64,000 bases of DNA from Hemerocallis citrina. Its lineage: Eukaryota > Streptophyta > Magnoliopsida > Asparagales > Asphodelaceae. The notes below the pieces were generated by a model that did no database searches, was not told the origin of the DNA, and worked only from the letters and a program-made list of their open reading frames with translations. The stretch covers positions 175,638,004 to 175,702,003 of the forward strand of contig CM030368.1 in assembly GCA_017893485.1 (NCBI GenBank), given 5' to 3'. Of the stretch, positions 34,406 through 46,453 are shown one piece after another; positions within the stretch are counted from its first letter, which is position 1; every line of letters starts with the position of its first letter. The position numbers and the translations under genes were made by a program.

Positions 34406-37400
34406 TCACACTTCCCCGTCGACTCTGCCTCTCTTCATGGGTCCTGTATGACCTACCCAATCAAGTATAAGGACAACAATTTTGCGCAGTAAAATATGAT
34501 ATTGACATCTAATATTACGAAAGCAGAAATCATTTCTATCCCTCCATAGAGCCCACAAGATTGCCCCAGTGGTGATATCCCATAATGTCTTATATTCTTT
34601 CCTTATATTTATATCTCTCCAGGCTCCCCATAAGTCTTGTATACTCTTCGACGTCTCTACCGTGTTAAAACCCAACCCAAACACTTCCCAAACTAAGGCG
34701 GCTCTAGGGCATTGTATAAAAAGATGGTTCATGTCCTCCTCCTCCTGATTACACTGTTGGCATCTAATGTCTATCATGATATTACGCTTCCTTAGGTTTG
34801 TTTTGGTCAAAATCGCGTTATGGAGAACTAGCTACAAGAATGCTTTGACCTTGCTCGGAACTTGTGATTTCCATATAAGCTTCGCATGATTGTTTCTGAT
34901 TCCCCCATCGTTCAGCACCCCGTACATAGACGCTATAGAGAACGTCGTCGCTTTCCCTCTACTCCACTCTCTAACGTCAGGATCACCTCTAGTTGGCTGC
35001 TCCGCTCCTTTCAACAATTCTTTCAAATCTCCCAGTTGATTTTGTCCCCTATTTGATAGATTTTCTCCGTCTAAGATTCTCCACCTTCTATTCCTCCACC
35101 TTTCGTTAACAAGGTCATCCCCCGTGTCTACTTCGTTAGCAAGATCTGTGAAAAGCGATTGTAATGTATTTTTCCCACACCATTTATCCTTCCAGAATCT
35201 AGTGTTTTCCCCATTTACAATTTTGCATAACGTGTTAGCGTGGAAATTTTCCCCCAGTTTTTCAATCTCTTTCCATAAAAAAGATGTCTTGCCATGTCTA
35301 CTTCTTCCTCCAAATTTGAAGATTTTTCGCCTTCTATATCTCATGAATGAATTGCTCCACCACGCTTTTCTTTGTTTGTGCATCTTCCACCACCATTTGG
35401 ACAGAAGTGCCTTATTCATATCTCGTAGGTTGACAATCCCCAACCCTCCAAACTCCTTCTTGCAGACTCTTTCCCATTTCATCAGGTGGATCCCCTTCCC
35501 ATCCCCATTTCCTTTCCATAGGAATCTCCGCCTGCTCCTATCAATTCTTTTAATCACCCATGTGGGGACCTCGTATATGGACATGAGGTAGGTTGGCAGG
35601 CTACTGAGGACAGAGTTGATCAGTGTGATCCTACCTCCCAATGAAAGAAACTTTCCTTTCCATCCAGCCAGTTTCTTCTCAATTTTTTCAATTAGGGGCT
35701 CCCAGTCCTCTTTTTTCATTTTACCCGGTCTTAAGGGCGACCCTAGGTATCGCATTGGGTATTCTCCCTGCCCGCACCCTATTAAGGATGAGGTGACCTC
35801 CATCGAGTTCGCTTTGTTATTGCTCAGACCAACCACACAGCTCTTTTGTAGATTGACTACCAGTCCCGACCAGTATTCAAAACATCTCAGCATAATTCTA
35901 ATAGCCAAAATTTCCTCCACTTTGGCCACCCCGAACATCAGGGTGTCGTCTGCGTACTGCAGGATTGAGAGCGGTCCCGCTATCCCCTTCACTTTGACCC
36001 CCTTGATTATATGTCCTTGTATTCCGCTTTTATTCATCTCCGTCAATCCATTGGCTACAATCGCAAAAAGCAGAGGCAACAGTGGGTTTCCTTGTCTGAG
36101 ACCCCTATTGCATCTAATTTCAGACCCACTCTCTCCGTTAACTTGGATAAAAGATTTTCCGTTCCTGACACACATCTTCATCCATCTCTTTCATTTCTCT
36201 CCGAACCCTTTTAGGTGAAGTGCTTCATCCACACAGTCCCATTCCACCGTTTTATATGCCTTTTCGAAGTCTAGCTTCACCATGAATCCATCTATTTTAT
36301 CTTTGTTTCCTCGGAAGGCCATTTCATGAGCTGACGCAATACTGTCCAAAATATCCCTCCCTTTAACGAATCCGCTTTGAGACGCATCTACGATGTCCGC
36401 GAGATGAGGTGATAGCCTATTGGCCAGCACTTTGGTGATGATCTTAAACGAGTCGTTAAGAAGACTAATAGGTCGTAGGCCCGTAACCCTAAGAACCTCT
36501 GCCTTTTTCGGAATGAGCACAACATTTGCGTAGTTTAGCCGTTCTATCTGCATCTCCTGGTCATGAATCTCTTGGAAAATATCTAGGAAATCCGTCCTGA
36601 TGATGGGCCAATAAGATTTGTAAAAGAAGATAGGAAATCCATCAGGCCTCGGCGCCTTGTCCTGCCCCAGGCTCTTGATTGCCGTCCAGATTTCCTCTTC
36701 GCTAAAGTGCCCTTCCAAGCTCTCGCATCCATCTATTCTCGATTCGCTCCACATTTCGTGGTCAAGTTTGCATCTAATCCTCCTTTTCTTTCCCAATAAC
36801 TCTTTGTACGAAGCATCTATGTGAAATCTAATGGCCGTGCTGTTCTCCGTCCACACTTCTCCTACCAGTAGTCCCCCTATATGGTTCTGCCACCTTCTCC
36901 CGTTAGCCACCTTATGGAAAAATGCCGTGTTAGCGTCCCCCTCCCTTAGCCACTGAACCCTGGATCTCTGTTTCCAGTAGCAATCCTCTCTTTCCCCAAT
37001 TAGATGAAGTTCGGCTCTACACGACGTTAGCTCTCGGAATTCTATCTGTTCCAAAACTCTGTCTTCCTCCATGGATTCCAATTCCTGAGCCCTATTGACC
37101 AGCCACTCTTTTCTTCTCCTGTTCTCCTCATTGTCTCTCCTCGCCTAAATACGAAGGCATTTCCTTAGCCTTCTAAGTTTTAGAATCCAGTTCGATATCG
37201 CATCGCCTGCGGTGGTAGGTACTTCCCAAGATGTCTGTATTATCTTCCTAAGATCCGCATTGAATGACCATGCTTTCTCAAACCTAAATTGTCGTGTTTG
37301 ACCTCTAGCCTCTCTTTTCCCTTCCAATATGAGAGGAATATGATCAGACGTGGACCTAGGGGTTGATCTTACTGACGCCAATGGGAAGAGGTCTTCCCAA

Positions 37401-38018
37401 TCCGTTGACACTAGTATGCGATCTAACTTGGTCAAAGTTGGATTAGCCTGCATATTGGACCAGATAAGTCTTCTGTCGTTCCCCTGGATGTCAATGAGAT
37501 TAAGGTCGTTAATGGTCAGGTTAAATCGTTGTTTGTCTCTTTCTTCCGGTCCCCTCCCTCTATATTCGTTTCTAAATCTAGTTAGATTGAAGTCCCCCCC
37601 CCCCAATCACCCATGGGCCCGCCCATGAGTTTCTGATACCCCGAATTTCCTCCCAAAATTTCTCTCTGCAATTAGAGTTGCATGGACCGTATACCGCCGA
37701 GATCATATGCTCCCACCCATCTCTTTTACGCCTAATCCTAATGGTAACCGAGAAGTTCCCTATGTCTTCATCTATCAAATCAAAAAACTTGGAATCTACC
37801 CCCAACGTAATCTCCCCTGACATACCCATTGATGACTTGAATCGCCATACGAAGTCTCTAAGCGAAGATAGACCTTGAAAGTCATTGGCCTGAGGATCGA
37901 CCATCTTAGTTTCAAGAAGCGCACAGATTTTAGGTTTGATCCTAGAAATGGTGTCATTAACTAATCTAGCCTTAACCTTAGATCTCATCCCTCTAACATT
38001 CCAAAAGATGTAACACAT
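34406..38018 (-). pseudogene. L1 ORF2: endonuclease and reverse transcriptase
   Basis: From ATG at 38018, the apurinic-type endonuclease has MCYIFWNVRGMRSK, ICALLETKM, SAVYGPC, GGDFNLTRFRNEYRG and SDHIPLIL. The reverse transcriptase follows: DKAPRPDGFPIFFYKSYWP, VVLIPKKAEV, RPISLLNDSFKIITKVLANR, SQSGFVKGRDILD, RQGNPLLPLLF and the catalytic LQYADDTLMFG near 35950. The end is a zf-RVT segment, CQQCNQEEEDMNHLFIQC. The frame is broken by one shift at a run of ten C (about 37597-37606) and three in-frame stops, at about 37147 (TAG), 36193 (TGA) and 34834 (TAG). By context each of these stands where tryptophan is expected. Otherwise the frame is continuous at about 1200 codons, a normal length. Confidence 0.93.
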
Positions 38019-38203
38019 GGATAAACACTATGGATCAATCTACCCCTACCCTCCTAGTAGCCAATAAGGCCCACTCTATATAGCAAGTCTGTACGTCTCT
38101 TCTGTAATTATATTAACTCTCTTAAGTTGATCCGCATAGGACGAACCCATATCCAATCCAAGAATGCACGCATAATAAATAAGATTATCATTTGAAATGA
38201 AAT

Positions 38204-40632
38204 TCAAAATAGAGAACATACCTCCGCACGCGGATGTTGGCTCCCTCGCCTTAGCGGCCGGTCTAATAAGATCACCCTTGTTCGGACCCTTCGCCCCCAA
38301 CGATCCATTTGTCTCTTGCTCTTCCTTTTAACCTCATCCATAGCTCTGTCCCCGTCATCTGTTTCTATACTGTCACCTACCCCCGGAGTGAGCGCCTTTA
38401 CTCTACTCTCGAACTCTACCTCTGAATCCGAGTACTGAATGCCAACTCCATTTAAAGCGCCTATTCTTTCATCCTGCATTACCGCATCCCCACCAAATTC
38501 CTTTTCTTCATCCGGCCCTTCGCTAATCGCTTTCCCCTCCCTGTGCCCACCCTCTCCTTCGACTGCGCACTCTTCGGCTGCCAACCCCTCGTCGAAGACT
38601 CACTGAATCTCGCCTTGCTCGTAACTATCTGCTACTGAGAGCTGGATCCCTTCATTCCCCCCTGAGGATTCCCCTATTTCTATTTGGCCTCTCGGAGTAG
38701 ACAGGCCCACGAGCTTAGGCCCATCCCCCTCATGAATTGGGCCTGGGCCTCTGTTAATGAAGGAAGCGGTAATCTCTCTTACAGCATTTTCCACCACACT
38801 TTTGAACTCTAAGTTGGACAAGTTGAAAACCTCCAGCTGTCTCTTCGTGGGCCCCCCTGACTCTGTTGGAAGAAGCTCTGATTGACGCGCCGCTTCAGTC
38901 TGTGATCCTCGTACCGCTGCTGACTGGAGACCGAGTTGACGCGCCGCTGAATGTCGCTTCCCTGCCCCATCATACTGTGACTGCAGCAAAGAAGGGACTT
39001 CTGACCCTTTGTTAATTCTCGCACTCCCCTGATCCCATTTACTCCCACCATCAGCTGTATGCTGTTTTAGGTGGTCGAGATTTCTCCTAATCTGATCCAT
39101 TGGCTTAGGTGCTTTTGCTCGCTGAACACCCATTAGATGCTCTTGATTGAATCTCGCTAGATCCGACGGCTTACCATTGTCGTCTACCTTGAGCGTAGAC
39201 CTGACCTCCAATTCCGAGTTCGACCCAGCTCGCTCCGGCGATTCTCTGAAGGATACCTTTTTTTGTGTTCAACGAGAATCTTAATCTCGTATCGCTCCTC
39301 TTTGAATTGCGCTATGATCCCCGAGGGGATCAAGCTCGTATCTTCTACGCCTATCTGTATCCTCGCAAACTCTCTCCTTTCCAATGTGGCCGTTGCTCTG
39401 TCGATGCTGATGAAATCTCCAAACCCGTGAACTAAGTTTTGAAACCCTGATTTCACCCAGCACTGAAGCGACATGTTGAACAAACGAACCCACACTGCCG
39501 AACGAGAGTCGATGCTCATCGCCCCCGTTTTTCTCGACCACCTACTCATGGTGATGTAAAATTCATCCCCTTCGAGGCTCCCGCTGGCCAGTAGCTCCTT
39601 CGTGATTTCCTCCGATTTGCAAAATACCATCAACGAATCCTCTTTCATTTTCTTGATGACCCAGTCTAATCTTGAACATGGACGAACCGCAGCTGAGAGT
39701 AGTTCCTTGATTGCGTCAATTGATGGATGTCCAGTATGAATCTTCAGCATAACGGAATGGCTTAGTCGACCCTCAAACTCCGCCATGATGGGTGTCGGCG
39801 TGATAATCGCCCTCACGATCCTCCTCCGGCGGTCGTTGCTTTCCTCCGAATTCAGCTGCTCTGTTCTGGGAATCTCTCCTCTGCTCTGGATCAGAGAGCC
39901 TGTGTGAGCGGAGCCAGTCACCTTGGTCGCCTTGTCGCCTGCCTTAAACTTGGTGCATTCCTTCGAAATGTGGCCGAACCTCTTGCACACGTAGCAAAAC
40001 CAGTCATTGGTACATTCGTGGATCGTATGACCCTTCCCCGCACACTTGTGGCAAAGAGGCTGCTTCGGAGAACGTGCCAGAGCAGAGGAAGAGGAGGAGC
40101 TCAGCGCTTCCGCCTTTCTTTCCGCATTCTTTACTCGTTTTGGCTTATACAATATCTACTCCCCTTCCTCGTCCTTTTTCTTCTTCATAATCTCCGTCTC
40201 CGTCGAAACCCCCACTCTGCGAGTACCGTCACCTCCGAACTCACCCATAGTTCTCTTCGTAGCTTGTAGGTAGGAGCCTCTATAGGTGTGCGGCGTCCCT
40301 TGCGGAGCTCTCTCCCCTACCGGAGACGCTCTATGAGAGCTCCCCTTCATAGCTATTCTATGTCCCTCGTCTTCAGAACCCCCATAAGTCGGACCTCTTT
40401 GGTCACGACGACCCTCTCTCGAGCTCTGTCGATTAGATCCTCTAGTGCCTTCGCCTCTAACAGAGCCCCTTCCTCTCACTTGAACCCAACGCTCAGATTC
40501 CTCATCCCTACCCCTCTTCATCAATGGGCGTTGCGAGTGGATGTTTACTTGGTGGAAGTTGGAGCCTGTCGACTTGCGGTATTGAGTTGGTTGGTTGCTC
40601 CTCTCTTCTCCTTTCATGGTGTTTTGGTTCAA
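38204..40632 (-). pseudogene. L1 ORF1: nucleic-acid-binding protein
   Basis: From ATG at 40632, an arginine/glycine-rich N-terminal part runs to a TAG at 40158. In the same frame follow double zinc knuckles (CHKCAGKGHTIHEC and CYVCKRFGHISKEC near 40050-39960) and a DUF4283-like RNA-binding region (MLKIHTGHPSIDAIKELL, WSRKTGAMSID, VWVRLFNMSLQCW, GDFISIDRATA). A frameshift near 39200 leads into a long glutamine/serine-rich tail (39211-38600), then a TGA at 38602 and an acidic C-terminus ending 38204. ORF1 proteins package the LINE RNA. The start leaves only a short 5' UTR. Confidence 0.85.
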
Positions 40633-40717
40633 AGTTTTGTTAGGAATTAGCTAACACAGTTTATTGACAGCAATAGGATAAGAGTGCAAACTGTTTCGAC
40701 CATCCTGTGAATATGTT

Positions 40718-41530
40718 ATATGTTGAGAGTGGCTGTTATATCAAGAAAAAGGAAGAAGAAAGTGAGAGAAAAAGAAAACCATAGAGATAGACTTAGAGAG
40801 TGGCAAAGATCGCTAATTTGTAAACCATCACTGATATAATAGAGATAACTAGGGTGCGTGTCGTGTTGTATATATATAACATTGACCGAGCCATATGAAT
40901 TTGGTGCCTTCTTCTTTGTGTTTGTTTACTTTTCCCTGTCAATTTTATTTACTGCGTTGTTAAATATTTAACATATGGATCTTCTTAAAACCTGTTATTG
41001 GTGTGTAATTTTCTTATTTTTCAAAGAGATCGTAAAAAGGATGCCAAATTTGTAACACCTAGCCAATTTATATGATGACATTGACATATGCCCAAGTGGC
41101 CAATTGAGCATATGATCTTTTACCCTAAACTTGTGAGGTCGTTCTGCGAAGAATGTGTATAAATGTTTTCCTTTTCCATATACCAAAGATGTTTTTCCTC
41201 CTTTTTCAATTAAGCTACTCTTTACAGGATCGGATGGGTCTCCAAGAATAATTTACTACATCCTACTTGCTTGAATATCTGTCCTACTTTCTCCCAAAAT
41301 TGCATCTGAAAAACTCTCTAGAGGGTGTTTGGTTTACAAAATGAAAGAAATATCAAAAGTGAACTACATTGATGTAAAGCAAAATTTTATATTTGAATAG
41401 ATAAAATCTACACTTGACTTATTTGGGTTAAAGGTACACAAATATTATTACTTATCACATAATAATCTTAACCAATATGTCGATTCTATTTTATTGGTTT
41501 TTTAAATATTATAAGGTACTACATTCTACA
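40718..41530. other. Unassigned AT-rich sequence right of the LINE
   Basis: No gene is supported. Together with 33997-34094 this is the sequence the LINE inserted into; the two sides join at the 15-bp TSD. Text such as GTTGTATATATATAAC near 40870 followed by a T-rich stretch resembles the U5 part of a copia LTR, but I cannot find its termini. Confidence 0.3.
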
Positions 41531-41537
41531 TTTTCTC

Positions 41538-42314
41538 TAAGGCTGTCAATTGACCCGAGCCCGATCCGAGCCCGATCAAGTCCGACCCGTTTTTAGTAGG
41601 ACTTGGGCCTAATTTTTTTCATTTTTTCGGACCCGGGCTCAACAAATAAGCCCGATTATATTTTCGGGCCGAGTTCGGGTATGTAGAGTCCGACCCGAAC
41701 CCGACCCGATTTATATAAGTCTAATAAATACTCCCCGTCCCTTCATCTCTCTCACCTTTTCCCGTCTAATAAATGCACAAGAATGCTGAATGCGCATTAA
41801 TTCCGTTCTGAAATGAAGAGAAAGAACCATATCTGGTTTTCAGTGTTTCAAAAAAAATTCCGTACTGACCCAATTCTCAAAATAATTACCAAACTGACCC
41901 ACTTCCAAATTATATATCAAACATTGAACCCTGGTCATTTCAGTTTGTTTCCATATGCGCGCGCACACCCACACTGAAAACTATATATCAAACACTGAAA
42001 ACCATATTTGGTCATTTCAGAACTATATATCAAACACTGAACACTGGAAGTGGGTCAGTTTAGTCATTATTTGTTTCCACTGTAAGAAGAATCAAAAACT
42101 CCAAAAGTAGCACTTCATCATCATCTATGTATTTTTTTAGCAATTGGGTAAATCGGGCCGGGTTTGGGCTTTTTTGGTTAATTCGGGCTCGGGCTTGGAC
42201 CTATATTTTGGAGCCCGATGCAAAATCGGGCCGGGCTTGAACCCAAAAAATAAATTCGGGCTCGAGGTCGGGCTTATATAAGTCCGGCCCAAGTCCGGCC
42301 CGTTGCCACCCTTA
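41538..42314. mobile_element. Non-autonomous hAT-like element, 0.78 kb
   Basis: The ends read TAAGGCTGTCAATTGACCCG and the complement of TAAGGGTGGCAACGGGCC. A perfect 8-bp TSD, ATTTTCTC (41530-41537 and 42315-42322), supports hAT. Both subterminal regions are rich in GGGCCGGG/CCCGACCC text. The middle (41860-42070) contains GACCCACTTCC facing GGAAGTGGGTC, a piece of the MULE-end family, perhaps a nested MITE. Confidence 0.88.
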
Positions 42315-42571
42315 ATTTTCTCCCTATTTCATCAGTGAAAGGAGAAATTTGCTCTGTAACTTTGTGGTGGACCAGGTGCCCAATCAAGTAGGGTAGAAAC
42401 TTGTTTTTCATTTGGCAAACTTTGAGTTAAGGGTAATAAAACACTCTTGAACACACAAGTTGCTACTACAAACAAGCTCTTAATGCAAGTCATACCTTAG
42501 TTCTACAATCTCACAACAACATTTACTAAAAGAAAACAATAGAATGAAAACGCTATGATCCTCTCCTTATT

Positions 42572-43307
42572 TAGGGATGGCAACCGGGTCTAGTGAGTCG
42601 GTTTGGTTCAATCACCGAGCCGGACACTGTTCCAAGCCAATTCAGTTTCGATTCGTGTCAGAAATCGGTCCGGACCGGGCCGGTTCCAAGAGGGGACGAG
42701 GCAAGCCTGGACTTGCCCGCCAGCCTAGTCCCCCCAATTCTAGGCTGAGGCGGACCGAGCCGCGCCAATTTGTCCATCAAGAAAAGTGTTGGGTTCAGGT
42801 TTGGAGGAAAAGAAAGCGAAGGAGGGTCACCAGAGCACCATCACCACCGTCGTCGTCCACCATCGACAGATCGCCACTGTCCACCTCCCCAGGCTAGGAT
42901 TTTTTGTTTCGGGGTGGGTTTGGATCTGATTTTTAAATCCAGATTTGAGAGTTTTAGTCCAACATCGGTGAGATGAGAGAAGTGAGAATGTGGAGTTTGC
43001 TATAAATAGCTGAGATGGGCTAACTAAGTAGTAAATAGTGAGTTGAGTTATGAGTTCCATACTTAGCCGAGCTGGACCGCCCGGTTACGGATCGAGCTTG
43101 TCCGGTTCAAGACCCGGTGGGTCCGGATTCTTAGCGGTCCAATTCAAACCGAGTCGTTGTCCTAAACATCTGAAATCGGGCTGGCCTCCTAATTAATGTG
43201 GGCCAGCCGGAGACCAGACCGTTGTAGGAGCGGCCCGGTTCAGTTTGAGCTACAAACCGGACCAGTCCGGTCGAGATTCAGGTCGAACAGCCTAGTTGTC
43301 ATCCTTA
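42572..43307. mobile_element. Second hAT-like element, 0.74 kb
   Basis: The left end TAGGGATGGCAACCGGGTC and right end AGTTGTCATCCTTA form imperfect inverted repeats of the same type as the element 250 bases upstream. The flanks TCCTTATT and TCCTTTCT agree at only 6 of 8 positions. The interior is rich in CCGGTC words. The 106-codon frame at 42577-42897 looks like a composition artefact. Confidence 0.6.
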
Positions 43308-44439
43308 TCCTTTCTTGATCACATCTATTTGGTTCTTGTCAAATTCTCTTAAACTAAGACAATAAGAAACAATAATTGACCAGGCTAAAAAGTCAATCTA
43401 GTCGAATGTCTCAGAAAATGCATATCAGAATAGTCATGTCCATCACGATCAATTTCTTTGCTAGAAGCCATTGGACACTCTAAAATAGTAACCTTCCTTT
43501 CATAATATACATCTCTTTTGAGCACAAATAATATGAATGCTACAATGATTTTTTTTTTTTTTTTCCATTAATAAAAGATGTATTTCCGTTAATTTGTTTT
43601 TTCCGTCGAGAGTTTCCTTGTGTTCGAATCTATAACAGAATGACCTATATATATTGTTTAGCTGGTGTGCTGGTGGACTCTCACTGAGTTGGTGGCTTGG
43701 TGCCATCGAGCCTCGGGTCAGCCGTATGAAAGGAAGCTAGCATATTAGCGGCCATGTCGTAATTGCTATCATCCATGAAGACAAGGAATGGTCCAAAACA
43801 CAATGGTAATCGCTATGTATGCATACGTCCGATCAGTAAATTAATACCATTTTTAGGAAGTTCTGTCCATTCAAGATGCAACTTGCCTCTAGATTTTGTT
43901 TCCTTTTAATTACATCTGCAAATGTAACCCACATTTGATTCTAGATGGTTTATGTAATAAACTAAACTGAACTTTAAGAGTATTTGCATTTGTGTACTGC
44001 TGAAAGTAGTGTTGAAAATATGGCTCAAATATTTCTCTAGATTTAGAATTTTTATTTTTTGGTTATTTTCTTTTAGATTTATATATTTTTATATTTGAAA
44101 TATTTGATACAATCTTTTGTAATTATCTTCAGTTATTTATTAGAGATTTAATCCTAATTTGATTGAGAGAATATATTTCACCTTGGGGCAAAGTTTATGT
44201 GGCCATCAAGTCAAAGACTACTAACCTAACTTTTATATCTAGATTACTATTCTAAAATAAATGAGAATAGATTGTATCTAAATAAGCTCTAAAGATAGTC
44301 AATAGAAAAAAAATTAAGAACTAACTATCTAACTGAGAGATTATTGTAATCAGAGAGAAAAAGAGAGACTAAGATGTATATCTTGTAATTGTCTAAGAAT
44401 CTAATTGAATATTGGCTCCGAAAATCCCTTTTTTTTTAA
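43308..44439. other. AT-rich region without a recognised gene
   Basis: I see only short frames and a T-run at 43550-43563. No transposon ends or coding motifs are visible. Confidence 0.5.
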
Positions 44440-44461
44440 TACAATTTTTCTGCTTGTTGTA

Positions 44462-45535
44462 CTGAGGAGACTTATGGAAAAATATATGGAGAATAAGAAA
44501 GGTCTACATATGATTTTTATAGATCTAGAAAAAGTATATGATAAACTAACTATTTGGTATATTGAGGTAATTAAGGATATGTATGAAGGAACAACGACTA
44601 CAATTAGAACAACCACAGGAGAGACCAGCGATTTTCCTACACCAAGGTTCGGCTTTAAGCCCCTACCTCTTTACTTTGGTTATAAATGAATTGACACGAG
44701 GAATACAAGATGAGGTACCTTGGTGTATGCTTTTTGCCGATGACATCGTCTTAGTGGACGAGACTAGAGTAGGAGTCAATACTAAATTAGAATTGTGAAG
44801 AGAAACTTTGGAAGCTAGAGGCTTTAGGATAAACAGAACTAAAGCAGAGTGTATGGAGTGTAATTTTAGTGATATTCGGAACACAACTTAGGAAGAAGTG
44901 ATGCTTGATGGCCAAGAGATACCTAAGAGATACCGTTTCCGATATTTAGGCTCGATTATACAAAAAAATGGGAAGATTTGTGAAGATATTATACATAGGA
45001 TCCAAGTAGGGTGGCTTAAGTGGAGAAGTGTCAGAGGTGTTTTGTGTGACAAACATATACCTTTGAAATTGAAGGAAAAATTTTATAGGACGGCTGTTAG
45101 ACCAGCAATGATGTATGGAGCAGAGGTTGGGCAACAAAGAAATAACATGTCCAAAAAAAGAGTGTCGCGGAGATGAGGATGATAAGATAGATGTGTGGTA
45201 AAACAAGAAAGAATAGAATTAGAAACGAGCATATACGAGACATGCTAACGGTAGCTACAATCCAAGATAAGTTAAGAGAGAATCGTCTTAGGTGGTTTGG
45301 ACATATCGCACGTAGATCTAACAGTGCTCCCATTAGAAAGAGTGATTTGATAAGTATTGAAGGTAGAGTTAGGGGTAGAGAAGACCTAAACTAACTTGGG
45401 TGAAACAGTAAAAAAAGATATGATAGCTTGTGACCTTACAGAAGATATTGCGCTAAACCAAGCATAATGGAAAACCAGGATTCATGTAGCCGACCCCAAC
45501 TAGTTGGGAAAAAGGCTTTGTTGTTGTTGTTGTTG
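44462..45535 (+). mobile_element. 5'-truncated RTE-type LINE, 1.07 kb
   Basis: It is flanked by a perfect 22-bp TSD starting TACAATTTTTCTGC (44440-44461 and 45536-45557). It encodes the 3' half of an RTE reverse transcriptase and ends GACCCCAACTAGTTGGGAAA, then AAGGCTTTG and a (TTG)n tail, the typical 3' end of plant RTE LINEs. Truncation at the 5' end is usual for LINE copies. Confidence 0.92.
44475..45460 (+). pseudogene. RTE LINE reverse transcriptase, 3' half
   Basis: MENKKGLHMIFIDLEKVYDK, then YIEVIKDMYEGTTT, QGSALSPYLFTLVINELT, the catalytic MLFADDIVLVDETR near 44730-44770, IPKRYRFRYLGSIIQKNGKI, LKLKEKFYRTAVRPAMMYGA and NRLRWFGHIARR. Frameshifts near 44640, 44800, 44890, 45170 and 45390 divide it into pieces in different frames. 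An aspartate pair remains in FADD, but the protein is not expressible. Confidence 0.88.
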
Positions 45536-45557
45536 TACAATTTTTCTGCTTGTTGTA

Positions 45558-46453
45558 ATTCCAATTTATTTTACCAAATTCATCGAAGAAGAGCAAGTTA
45601 TTGGGTTCCTAGCTAATTCCATGATTTTGACCTAACAAGTAGGCCAAATCGATTCTAAAACTCCAAGGAAGCCACACTAGAGATCCTGGTACGTATGCAC
45701 CTGCAAATTGTGAGTCTTGACCTCCAGTTTAAGTCAACAATACAGGCCGATTCCTCTAAGTGCCTCCTCCCTTGTCCGATGCAAACCCTATACTTTTCTT
45801 CCTGGATCTGCATTATCCATCCAAGAAAAAACAAATGAGAAAATATGCATGTCGGTCGTTCAGCACATTATTCATACACAGTCTTCGTTAAAACTGTGCC
45901 ATTGGTAAAATTTATTCCTTCTCAATACATTCCACAAATTGTATCCTTTGTTCTGTATATATCTCGTAAAGTCGTATATTCCTCTTCCAAAACTCATGTG
46001 CAGACTTAAGTCGTAGAATACTTTACACCAACTATCCTGCCAAAAACTAGGAAATGTACTTTTTTCTCCGTCCCTGTTCCATTTCAACCAAAAATATATC
46101 TCCAAACGGAATTACAGCATCTAATCCATTTTAAACCTATCTCAATTTCCTTGGTTGTACTTCATGCCATAATAGCACCAATATTCATACATGTTTAAGG
46201 TTCACCACTAGATTACAACCATTTTCCTTTTTTTGATATAACATATGGAATCGTAGATTCTAGCTGAGAAAAATATTTATTTATTAATAAAAAACCGCAG
46301 TGTACAAAGGGTATGTTTGCAAGAGGTAAATTCCATGAAAAACGCAACAGCAACAATCACAAGCCCACATAAGCCTACAATAGCAAAGGAGCTATTGGCT
46401 ACAGGCTATGACAACTCGACCAAAAAAATAGAATGGAAACCACAAGTACAGTA
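45558..46453. other. Region without a recognised gene
   Basis: A 77-codon minus-strand frame (45872-46105; WLKWNRDGEKSTFPSFWQDS) loosely recalls the post-RT region of L1 LINEs, but the match is too weak for me to call. The rest is AT-rich and unassigned. Confidence 0.4.

Larger units (their letters stand above)
34110..40702 (-). mobile_element. Nearly full-length L1-type LINE, 6.6 kb
   Basis: A perfect 15-bp TSD, TCCTGTGAATATGTT, flanks it (34095-34109 and 40703-40717). The left edge is a T-run (a poly-A tail on the minus strand), and the right edge lies about 70 bases upstream of the ORF1 start. ORF1 (zinc-knuckle protein) and ORF2 (endonuclease, reverse transcriptase, zf-RVT) are both present in order. 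Only a few stops and frameshifts separate them from open, and the perfect TSD also indicates recent insertion. Confidence 0.95.

Noticed and set aside
42577..42976. Arginine/proline-rich ORFs of 68-106 codons
   Set aside because: They fall within a CCGG-rich hAT-like element and show only compositional bias.
44405..44689. Intact small reverse transcriptase gene
   Set aside because: It is the first piece of a 5'-truncated RTE LINE broken by at least four frameshifts.
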